From JBPBQZ01 sp050955105 (GTDB taxonomy: Bacteria > Pseudomonadota > Gammaproteobacteria > Burkholderiales > Burkholderiaceae): DNA of 15,780 nucleotides. Positions 1 through 5,796 of the stretch are shown here, one piece after another; the stretch's first letter is position 1, and every line of letters begins with the position of its first letter. The stretch is from positions 1 to 15,780 of the forward strand of contig JBPBQZ010000150.1 in NCBI GenBank assembly GCA_050955105.1, in the 5' to 3' direction. The position numbers were made by a program, and so were the translations under genes. The notes beneath the pieces are model-generated. The model worked only from the letters and a program-made list of their open reading frames with translations. It searched no databases and had not been told where the DNA came from.

Positions 1-907
1 ACGGCAGACTGCGCCCTAGGACTTCCGCGCGCACCCGGTCGCCTTTGCTGCCGCGGCCACGTTCGATGGTGCCAACACGCTCCTCGAACTCGCGGTAGGC
101 CCGTAGTAAGGCACCCCAGAAGTAGTCCAGCCAGGGCTTGACGTCGTGCTGCCCCTGATGCCAGCCCTGCGAGCTGGCTTCAAGCGTCTGGTAATAGCCC
201 TCCTTGGTGTCCTCAAAGATGCGTTCCAGGCTGATGTAGCGGCCCACGGCATAGTCGAAGTGGTAGAGCAGCAACAGGGTCAGCAAGCGGGACATCCGGC
301 CGTTGCCGTCCGGGAAGGGGTGGATGCACAGGAAATCGAGCATCGTCAGCGGCACCAGTACCAGGGGGTCGGCCAGGTGCTGATCCAGTGCGGTCCCGTA
401 GTACCTGGTCAGATCGGCCATGGCCATCGGCGTTAGGTGTGCAGCAACCGGCTGGAATCGCACCCGCGACGTGCCGTCGGGATGGCGTTCGATGATGTCG
501 TTGTTCGTGGCTTTCCAGCGCCCTCCCGTCTGCGGCATATATCGGTACAGCATGGTGTGCAGTTGCAGCACCACGCCTTCGCTGAAAGGCATATCTGTGG
601 CGGACTCATGGAGCAGCGCTAGGGCATCGCGGTAGCCAGCGATTTCCTGTTCCGAGCGACTGTTTGGCGTTGCGTTGCGGATGACCAAGGACTTCAACCG
701 CGAGGGCGCGACGACAACGCCTTCCAGCCGGTTAGAGGACTCGATCGATTCAACCACCGCGATCTGGCGCAGGCCCTTCAGAGCTTCGGGCGACTGGCTA
801 GCGTATAGCTGTTGCTTGCCCTGGTACTCGCCCAGTGAGCGCAATGTGGCAGCCTGGGTTCCATCAAAGCGAAGCGCGGCGAGGTACTCGGGAGTGAGCG
901 AGTGCAT
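1..907 (-). CDS. Class II Fic domain protein (predicted AMP-transferase), 3' end cut by the window
   Basis: One open frame reads from ATG at 907 to the left edge without a stop, giving 302 residues of a protein usually near 360 to 380. The Fic active-site motif HPFPDGNGR is at residues 196-204, with the catalytic His and the anion-binding and Mg-binding residues all present. The inhibitory-helix motif SNRLEG (form [S/T]xxxE[G/N]) is at residues 58-63, ahead of the Fic core, which makes this a class II, self-inhibited Fic protein. The family transfers AMP from ATP to hydroxyl side chains of target proteins; the target here is unknown. The last visible residues enter what is usually a C-terminal winged-helix region. 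No separate antitoxin gene is seen upstream, which fits internal inhibition. The gene is cargo on the island and may be regulated through the motif array just upstream. Confidence 0.93.
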   Translation of the reverse strand, partial: MHSLTPEYLAALRFDGTQAATLRSLGEYQGKQQLYASQSPEALKGLRQIAVVESIESSNRLEGVVVAPSRLKSLVIRNATPNSRSEQEIAGYRDALALLHESATDMPFSEGVVLQLHTMLYRYMPQTGGRWKATNNDIIERHPDGTSRVRFQPVAAHLTPMAMADLTRYYGTALDQHLADPLVLVPLTMLDFLCIHPFPDGNGRMSRLLTLLLLYHFDYAVGRYISLERIFEDTKEGYYQTLEASSQGWHQGQHDVKPWLDYFWGALLRAYREFEERVGTIERGRGSKGDRVRAEVLGRSLP

Positions 908-930
908 GGAAATGTAAGCCCAGGCTGTCA

Positions 931-1121
931 AATGGGGTAATCATATATGCTAAACGGGGTACTTGCGATGTAAATACCTCATTTCCCCCTGTGACTACCC
1001 CGTACCACTGGGCGCACTGCAGATCGTAAAATTGCCCCGTCTTGAGCACGTGGACCAGATGAATCAGGCACAAATGGGGCATTTAAACAAAGAATACCCC
1101 ATTAAAGTCAATGACTACCCC
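931..1121. repeat. Array of AATGGGGTATT-like and GGGGTA motifs between fic and the trb remnant
   Basis: This is most of a 332-bp stretch (908-1239) without a convincing gene. An 11-bp motif with consensus AATGGGGTATT occurs four times: plus strand 931-941 and 1073-1083, minus strand 983-973 and 1103-1093. One copy is exact and the other three have one mismatch each. They form two facing pairs, with starts 42 bp and 20 bp apart, close to whole helical turns. Further GGGGTA cores are at 956-961 (plus), 1001-996 (minus) and 1121-1116 (minus). In addition, AATACC(T/C)CATT, eight variable bases, then TGACTACCCC is present at 973-1001 and again at 1093-1121, exactly 120 bp apart. The arrangement looks like a multi-site operator. 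The factor that would bind it is not known. Reading frames here resemble no family I recognise. Confidence 0.6.
947..974 (-). promoter_or_regulatory. Candidate fic promoter inside the motif array
   Basis: Reading the minus strand, TTTACA (974-969) and TAGCAT (952-947) are separated by 16 bp and lie about 40 bp ahead of the fic ATG at 907. Both hexamers are imperfect matches to sigma-70 elements. A GGGGTA motif (956-961) sits in the spacer and another (934-939) lies just downstream, where a bound repressor would block transcription. This is inference from position and similarity only. Confidence 0.3.
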
Positions 1122-1136
1122 AGCCTCAAGGCTGGG
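1119..1136. other. Strong 7-bp hairpin abutting the last TGACTACCCC copy
   Basis: CCCAGCC and GGCTGGG form a perfect 7-bp stem with a TCAA loop. On the minus strand the stem is followed by GGTAGTCA. It lies 104 bp downstream of the DUF2274 stop, so it could end or stabilise the trb-remnant transcript, but no T-run follows, so it is not a textbook Rho-independent terminator. A stem followed by GGGGTAGTCA also resembles the right-end hairpins of IS200/IS605-type elements; no tnpA or tnpB remnant was recognised beside it. Confidence 0.4.
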
Positions 1137-1239
1137 ACAATTGGCAAGAATGGCCCCGCCCTACCCTGCGAGGAATGCCTAACATGCGCCTCTATCCACC
1201 ATGCGCTGCTAGCGGTATCCGCGGACTGCCCACACGCCA

Positions 1240-1485
1240 TCAGGTTTCCTTTTGTGGCGCGACCTTCCTCGCAATGCCTCGCCGGAACCCTCGATCCCCA
1301 GCGATGAACGCCTCCAGCATGTGCGGGATCAACGTTGCAGCATCAACAGCTTCGCCGTAGGTCTGCGCGTGCAGCGCGGCGTAGCGTTCAAGGTCGGCTT
1401 TCAGGCTGGCCGGGCATGCGAAGGTCAGCTTGATGCTCTCGGTCTTGGGCAGCGGCCCCAGCCGCAGCTTCTTCGTCGTGCTCAT
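1240..1485 (-). CDS. DUF2274-type small protein downstream of trbI
   Basis: The gene encodes 81 residues, starting MSTTKKLRLGPLPK. It belongs by resemblance to the DUF2274 proteins that commonly follow trbI in Tn4371-like and related conjugative elements. Residues 17-65 look helical (IKLTFACPASLKADLERYAA), reminiscent of small DNA-binding or antitoxin-like folds. The biochemical role is not established. The ATG (1485-1483) overlaps the trbI stop in an ATGA arrangement, indicating translational coupling, and a GGGGGA ribosome-binding site lies about 8 bp upstream inside trbI. The open frame extends further upstream without a stop, but that part is trbI read in another frame, so the internal ATG is chosen. 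The C-terminus is basic (RRGIARKVAPQKET). Confidence 0.8.
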   Translation of the reverse strand: MSTTKKLRLGPLPKTESIKLTFACPASLKADLERYAALHAQTYGEAVDAATLIPHMLEAFIAGDRGFRRGIARKVAPQKET

Positions 1486-2618
1486 CGTGAAGTCCCCCGA
1501 TTGAAGAGCAGCGGCTGGTACGGCCGCAGCACCAGATCGCGGTTGACGATGATGCGTACCGGCAAGCCGGGGCGCTGGGTCAAGGTGGGCTGAATGTTGA
1601 GGTTGCGCCGGGTTATCTCTTGGCCGACTTGATTGATGCTGTCCTGCGCGCTGTCGCGCCCGGCGATGATGATGCGATCGCCGTCCTGCCGGTTCTCCGG
1701 CGCGGCCAATTCGGCGCCGACGCCCAGTAGCGTAGTCAGCGCCGCGCCAGCAAAGATGCGGCCCCAGTGATAGTCCACGTCGTCCTCCAGCCCCGCATAG
1801 CCAGCCGGGTCGGTGCCGACCAAGTTGTCGAGCGTCAGCGAAGACGTATCGGGCAAGATGATCCGGTTCCACACCACCTGCACGCGGCTCTGCCCGTAGC
1901 TGACCTGGCTGTTGTATTTTCCCAGGATGCGCGAACCCTGCGGAATCAGCAGGAAGCGCCCGGCGGCCGTGTCATAGACCGGCTCCGTCACTGTGGCGAT
2001 CACGTCGCCCGGCAGATCGGACTTGATGCCCGTTACCAAGGCACCTGCGACCACCGTTCCGGCCATGACCTGATACGGCGAAGCCGGCAAGGTCAGATTG
2101 CCGGAATTACGGGTTTCCGTGGTTCCGGCTTTCTGGAACGCCTCTTTCTGGTCTTGTCGGTTCTGCACGGCGGTCGGGTCGGCAGGCTGGGCAGCCGTTG
2201 AGGCGGGGCCAGCCGCCAGCGGGTCGAACGCCGCATTGGCGGCGAATCCCGGCGCGGCGGCTACCTGCGTCTGCGCCACCGGCGCGGCCTGTGACCCTGA
2301 GCGGAAGAATACCGACGATGCCGCCGCCGCTTCGGCTTCTTTGCGCAGCGCATCGTTGGGGTCGTGGCCGGGGGCCGCGTAGGCGGCCGTCACCGGTTGC
2401 TGCGACTTCACGATGGCCGGGCCAAGATCGCCCGGCAGCGGCGGCCCCAGTTCCGGCACCGATGTTGGCAATGGCGGCGGCAGCTTCGAGTAGTCGGCCG
2501 GCAGCGCATCCAGCCCTTCGGACTTCGACACGCGATCGACGTTGTAAAGCTCGGTCTTTTTTTGACAAATACAAACCCCGGTCTGCCTACCAGAAGCGGT
2601 TCCCGTCAAGGTCATCAT
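1482..2618 (-). CDS. trbI: TrbI/VirB10-like conjugation protein with replaced N-terminus (no membrane anchor)
   Basis: From ELYNVDRVSKSEGLDALP (residue 23 onward) to the final LVLRPYQPLLFNRGTSR the protein matches the TrbI family. It has a proline-rich linker (residues about 40-60) and the conserved TraB/TrbI C-terminal domain (about 180 to 375). TrbI normally spans the mating-pair-formation complex from inner to outer membrane. Family members usually run to about 400 residues or more and begin with a cytoplasmic segment and one transmembrane helix. Here that part is absent, replaced by about 21 unrelated residues (MMTLTGTASGRQTGVCICQKK). A strong GGAGG site precedes ATG 2618 and ATG 2615; a GTG at 2633 overlaps the integrase stop and is less likely. 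A run of seven A lies at the apparent junction. The product probably cannot anchor in the inner membrane, so this is likely a non-functional chimera, although the frame is intact. Confidence 0.85.
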   Translation of the reverse strand: MMTLTGTASGRQTGVCICQKKTELYNVDRVSKSEGLDALPADYSKLPPPLPTSVPELGPPLPGDLGPAIVKSQQPVTAAYAAPGHDPNDALRKEAEAAAASSVFFRSGSQAAPVAQTQVAAAPGFAANAAFDPLAAGPASTAAQPADPTAVQNRQDQKEAFQKAGTTETRNSGNLTLPASPYQVMAGTVVAGALVTGIKSDLPGDVIATVTEPVYDTAAGRFLLIPQGSRILGKYNSQVSYGQSRVQVVWNRIILPDTSSLTLDNLVGTDPAGYAGLEDDVDYHWGRIFAGAALTTLLGVGAELAAPENRQDGDRIIIAGRDSAQDSINQVGQEITRRNLNIQPTLTQRPGLPVRIIVNRDLVLRPYQPLLFNRGTSR

Positions 2619-2629
2619 GCGCTCCTCCC

Positions 2630-3889
2630 TCACAAAGCCGGGCTGAGCACCGGGACCGACACGTTCTCCGGCACCAACTTCGGCACATGCGTACGCCCAT
2701 CAATCCACGCCTCCACCATGTCCGCCCACTCCTGCAGCATGTGCCGCCGCGGCCCGGCGTACTCGGCCTTGTTGTAGACCGACCGCGAAGTCCGGCTGCC
2801 TTCTTCGTGCGCCAGGCACTTCTCGATCCAGTCCCCGTTGAAGCCGACGTCGTTGAGCAACGTGGACGCGGTGCGCCGCAGGTCGTGCACCGTGAACGGC
2901 TCCAGCGGCAACCCGGCCTCCTTCGCGCGCGACCCGATGAGTTGGGTCACCCGGTTCAGCGTTGCATGCGACATGCACCGGTCGGGGTCATAGCGCGACG
3001 GCAGCACGAACCGCGAGCCTGCCGCGCAGGTGTGCAGGGCCACGAAGATGTCCATCGCCTGCCGCGATAGGTAGACCACATGCGGCTTGCGCCCCTTCAT
3101 CCGCGACTTCGGGATCGTCCAGGTGGCGTTCTCGAAATCCACCTCGTTCCAGGTCGCCTCGACTAGTTCGCTCTTGCGCACCATCGTCAGCAGGATCAGG
3201 CGCAAGGCCAGCCGGATGGTCGGATAGGACGCGATGGTCTCCAGTTGGTGGAAGGCCAGCCGGATCTCGGCCGGGGACAACGCCCGGTCCTTGGGAACGA
3301 AGGTCGCGATCGAGGCCGCCTTCACATCGTCGGTCGGGTTAGCGAGCCGTTCGCCATGCAGGATGGCGAAGGCATAGACCTGCTTCACGATGTCGCGGAC
3401 GTGGATAGCCGTGGCCGGCGCGCCGCGCGCCTTCACCTTGTTGCACAACGCCCGCAGGTTATCGGGGGTGACTTCCCTCAGCTTGCGATTCTGGAAGACC
3501 GGCAGGATGTCGCGGTCGATGATGTGCTTGCGCATCGCCCGGGTGCTGTCGGCCATGCGGGCATCGGCCAGCCAGCGTTCCGTCATCTCGCCGAAGGTCC
3601 TGGCGGCCGTCAGCCGCCGTTTGGCCCGCTGCTTCTCCAACGCCGGGGAAAGGCCCTGATCGACCGAGCGCTTGGCGTCGAGCAATCGCTCGCGCGCCAT
3701 GGCCAGCGAAATGCCGGCCGGCCCGTACCGCCCGAGGGTGAGCGTCTCGCGGCGCCCGTTGAGACGGTAGTCGTAGCGGAAGGTGATGGTACCGACGGGC
3801 GATACCGCCACGTACATGCCATCGCGGTCAAAAACCTTGTAAATCTTGGACTTAGGCTTGAGATTGCGCAGTGCAGTGTCGGTGAGCAT
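2630..3889 (-). CDS. int: P4-type tyrosine integrase of a guaA-targeting island
   Basis: The 419-residue protein has the P4 integrase layout. An N-terminal arm-binding DUF4102-like domain (residues 1-90, with LTDTALRNLKP and LGRYGPAGISLAMAR) is followed by a core-binding SAM-like domain (about 98-185) and a catalytic domain (about 200-395). The catalytic residues are all visible: R238 in MVRKSEL, K265 or K268 in the beta-hairpin, H335 and R338 in HDLRRT, H361 in LAHEEG, and nucleophile Y372 in VYNKAEY. It should catalyse site-specific insertion and excision at the guaA 3' end. The start is supported by AGGAGG about 10 bp upstream. Its stop overlaps the alternative GTG start of the chimeric trbI, and the trbI ribosome-binding site is immediately behind. 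Nothing suggests inactivation. Confidence 0.95.
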   Translation of the reverse strand: MLTDTALRNLKPKSKIYKVFDRDGMYVAVSPVGTITFRYDYRLNGRRETLTLGRYGPAGISLAMARERLLDAKRSVDQGLSPALEKQRAKRRLTAARTFGEMTERWLADARMADSTRAMRKHIIDRDILPVFQNRKLREVTPDNLRALCNKVKARGAPATAIHVRDIVKQVYAFAILHGERLANPTDDVKAASIATFVPKDRALSPAEIRLAFHQLETIASYPTIRLALRLILLTMVRKSELVEATWNEVDFENATWTIPKSRMKGRKPHVVYLSRQAMDIFVALHTCAAGSRFVLPSRYDPDRCMSHATLNRVTQLIGSRAKEAGLPLEPFTVHDLRRTASTLLNDVGFNGDWIEKCLAHEEGSRTSRSVYNKAEYAGPRRHMLQEWADMVEAWIDGRTHVPKLVPENVSVPVLSPAL

Positions 3890-3910
3890 TGAGGGTGTTC
3901 CTCCTGTTCG

Positions 3911-3928
3911 TGACGGCTTTTACCGTCA
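3911..3928. promoter_or_regulatory. Dyad just upstream of the integrase start, possible operator
   Basis: TGACGG and CCGTCA form a perfect 6-bp inverted repeat with a 6-bp centre, 22 bp ahead of the integrase ATG and overlapping the first TTACCGTCA repeat. It would sit in the integrase leader or promoter, where an integrase or excisionase could autoregulate. The function is inferred from position only. Confidence 0.4.
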
Positions 3929-4064
3929 GGGACCTGGAGACCCGTTGATGCTCGGAAAGCCGCATGAAATAAGCTTTCCTCAGGAGTTTTTTACCGTCAA
4001 AGACCGGTTCGGTCTCAATAGTAAACAGAAAGGTCTGGATCCGACCTCCGAGGGCTTACCGTCA
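3920..4064 (+). repeat. Three direct repeats TTACCGTCA, candidate integrase arm-type sites
   Basis: The 9-mer TTACCGTCA occurs at 3920-3928, 3991-3999 and 4056-4064, all in the same orientation, spaced 71 and 65 bp. The region lies between the integrase start and the guaA end, exactly where arm-type binding sites of P4-like integrases are expected. A perfect hairpin (AGACCG, GTT, CGGTCT at 4001-4015) lies between the second and third copies. No gene is convincing in 3890-4191; a short open frame at 3846-4100 on the plus strand resembles nothing known. Confidence 0.55.
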
Positions 4065-4092
4065 GTTCTGTCGCCGACCCGTTCTGCTGGCC

Positions 4093-4175
4093 GGCGATAG
4101 CCACCGATAGAAAACGCAACTTATTCTTTTTAAATCAACAAGTTAAGTCACTTCTACCGATACCTGGCGATAGCC
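4093..4175 (+). repeat. Direct repeats GGCGATAGCC and ACCGATA near the guaA attachment site
   Basis: GGCGATAGCC is found at 4093-4102 and 4166-4175 (73 bp apart), and ACCGATA at 4103-4109 and 4156-4162. The 10-mer is itself a near palindrome (GGC, GATA, GCC). This second repeat class is closer to guaA than the TTACCGTCA set. Together they suggest two kinds of protein site, for example integrase and excisionase. The stretch between them is AT-rich (about 4112-4150), as is common for bend or IHF sites in attachment regions. Confidence 0.45.
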
Positions 4176-4191
4176 CCAGAAAGAAGCTCCG

Positions 4192-4211
4192 TCATTCCCA
4201 CTCAATCGTCG
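4192..4211. other. Presumed attachment site within the 3' end of guaA
   Basis: Islands of this type insert in the last codons of guaA and restore an intact C-terminus. Here guaA ends normally with PPATIEWE and a stop, so the junction is taken to lie at or just inside the stop codon. A second copy of this sequence should mark the far island end. I looked for it between 1 and 4190 and did not find it, so the island is longer than the window. The exact crossover cannot be placed from one end. Confidence 0.4.
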
Positions 4212-5775
4212 CCGGCGGTTTCCCCGAGATGTCATAAACCACCCGATTAATCCCGCGCACCTCATTAATAATCCGATTAGACACATGCCCCAACAACGCA
4301 TGCGGCAAATGCGCCCAATGCGCGGTCATGAAATCAGTAGTCTGCACCGCCCGCAGCGCCACCACATGCTCATAGGTGCGTCCATCCCCCATCACCCCCA
4401 CACTCCGCACCGGCAAAAACACCGCAAACGCCTGACTCGACAACTCATACCAATTCTTGCCACTCTCAGCATCAACAGTCTCACGCAGCACTTCCATAAA
4501 AATCGCATCAGCCCGACGCAGCAAATCGGCAAAGTCCCGCCGCACTTCCCCGAGAATCCGCACACCCAATCCAGGCCCTGGAAACGGATGCCGATAAACC
4601 ATCTCCGGCGGCAAGCCCAACTCCACCCCCAACCGCCGCACCTCATCCTTGAACAAAGCACGCAACGGCTCGATCAACTTCAACCCCAACTGCTCAGGCA
4701 AACCACCCACGTTGTGATGGCTCTTGATCGTCACTGCACCCTTCTTGCCGATACCCGCCGACTCGATCACGTCCGGATAAATCGTCCCTTGCCCCAACCA
4801 ATGCGCGTCCTTCAGCTTCGCCGCCTCGGCCTTGAACACTTCAACGAACTCCGCACCAATAATCTTGCGCTTGCGCTCCGGATCGGTCACCCCTGCCAGC
4901 TTGCCTAAAAACGCCTCGCTAGCATCCACATGAATCACCTTCACGCCCAGATGCTGCCCGAACGTCTCCATCACCTGCTCAGCCTCATTCAGCCGCAGCA
5001 GTCCATGATCGACAAACACGCAGGTCAACTGATCACCAATAGCCCGATGCAGCAACGCCGCCGCAACCGACGAATCCACACCGCCAGACAAGCCCAGCAC
5101 CACGTGCTCACTACCCACCTGCTCACGAACTGCGGCAACGGCTTCTTCAATGTAGTTGCTCATCTGCCAATCGGTACGCGCGCCGCAGATGTCGACGACA
5201 AAGCGCCGCAGCAAGGCTTCGCCCTGCAAGGTATGCGTCACTTCAGGATGAAACTGCACGCCGTAAAAACCGCGCTCGTCATCAGCGATACCAGCAACTG
5301 GACACGACGGCGTCGACGCCATCAGTTTGAAGTTCGGCGGCAATTCCGTAACGCTATCGCCATGACTCATCCATACATCGAGCATGCCGTGGCCTTCTTC
5401 AGTACGTGAATCCTCGATGCCTTCGAGCAGCCGCGTATGCCCGCGCGCCCTCACCTTCGCATAGCCGAATTCCCGCAAATTGCTGCCCGCCACTTTGCCG
5501 CCGAGTTGCTCCGCCATCGTCTGCATGCCGTAGCAAATGCCCAGCACCGGCACGCCGAGCTCGAATACCGCAGCCGGCGCACGCGGTGTATCCCCTTCCG
5601 TCACAGAGTTCGGTCCACCTGACAGGATGATGCCGCGCGGCGCGAAATCGCGGACGAAAGCGTCGCTGACGTCGTATGGATGGATTTCGCTATAGACGGA
5701 TGCGTCGCGCACGCGACGCGCAATCAGTTGGGTGACTTGTGAACCGAAATCGAGAATGAGGATCTTGTCGTGCAT
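4192..5775 (-). CDS. guaA: GMP synthase (glutamine-hydrolysing)
   Basis: GuaA converts XMP, glutamine and ATP to GMP, the last step of guanine nucleotide synthesis, in the cytosol. The 527 residues match the family length. The class I glutaminase domain (about 1-200) has nucleophile C81 in GICYGMQ, with H176 and E178 in QFHPEV. The ATP pyrophosphatase domain starts near residue 208 with the PP-loop SGGVDSS (230-236). The C-terminal dimer domain carries HPFPGPGLGVRILGE and ends IEWE. It lies 21 bp downstream of the membrane-protein gene and is probably co-transcribed with guaB. Codon use changes inside the gene: between about 4600 and 4700 nine of nine leucines are TTG, while the first half uses mainly CTC and CTG. 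Any native terminator after the stop was displaced by the island. Confidence 0.98.
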   Translation of the reverse strand: MHDKILILDFGSQVTQLIARRVRDASVYSEIHPYDVSDAFVRDFAPRGIILSGGPNSVTEGDTPRAPAAVFELGVPVLGICYGMQTMAEQLGGKVAGSNLREFGYAKVRARGHTRLLEGIEDSRTEEGHGMLDVWMSHGDSVTELPPNFKLMASTPSCPVAGIADDERGFYGVQFHPEVTHTLQGEALLRRFVVDICGARTDWQMSNYIEEAVAAVREQVGSEHVVLGLSGGVDSSVAAALLHRAIGDQLTCVFVDHGLLRLNEAEQVMETFGQHLGVKVIHVDASEAFLGKLAGVTDPERKRKIIGAEFVEVFKAEAAKLKDAHWLGQGTIYPDVIESAGIGKKGAVTIKSHHNVGGLPEQLGLKLIEPLRALFKDEVRRLGVELGLPPEMVYRHPFPGPGLGVRILGEVRRDFADLLRRADAIFMEVLRETVDAESGKNWYELSSQAFAVFLPVRSVGVMGDGRTYEHVVALRAVQTTDFMTAHWAHLPHALLGHVSNRIINEVRGINRVVYDISGKPPATIEWE

Positions 5776-5796
5776 AGCGGGGAAATAAAAAGAAAA

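Larger units (their letters stand above)
1..4191. mobile_element. Genomic island / ICE remnant inserted at the 3' end of guaA (proximal end only)
   Basis: The segment runs from the guaA stop codon to the left edge. Its gene content is not housekeeping: a P4-type tyrosine integrase, a trbI remnant, a DUF2274-type gene and a Fic protein. To the right, the guaA-guaB region is ordinary core chromosome. The 3' end of guaA is an established insertion hotspot for islands carrying integrases of this type, and the integrase start lies only about 300 bp from the guaA stop. The trb genes point to a conjugative ancestor. No other transfer gene (trbB to trbG, traG, relaxase) is visible, but the island continues outside the window. 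The integrase sits directly upstream of the tail of a trb operon, an order I would not expect in an intact element, so deletion or rearrangement is inferred. The left boundary and second attachment site are not seen. Confidence 0.8.

Noticed and set aside
864..1082. Minus-strand open frame of 72 codons upstream of fic, considered as an antitoxin
   Set aside because: It overlaps the fic start in another frame and has no similarity to Fic antitoxins; the Fic protein already carries its inhibitory motif internally.
931..1121. Repeat array considered as a CRISPR
   Set aside because: Motifs are only 11 bp, occur in both orientations, have unequal spacing, and no cas gene is nearby.
1119..1136. 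Hairpin considered as a standard Rho-independent terminator
   Set aside because: The stem is strong, but neither strand has a T-run after it, so it is listed only as a hairpin of unknown role.
963..1307. Plus-strand open frame of 114 codons across the motif array
   Set aside because: It runs into the DUF2274 gene on the other strand, has no ribosome-binding site or family resemblance, and the repeats explain the region better as non-coding.
2198..3070. 290-codon plus-strand open frame across trbI and int
   Set aside because: Arg/Pro-rich shadow frame crossing two well-supported genes on the opposite strand.
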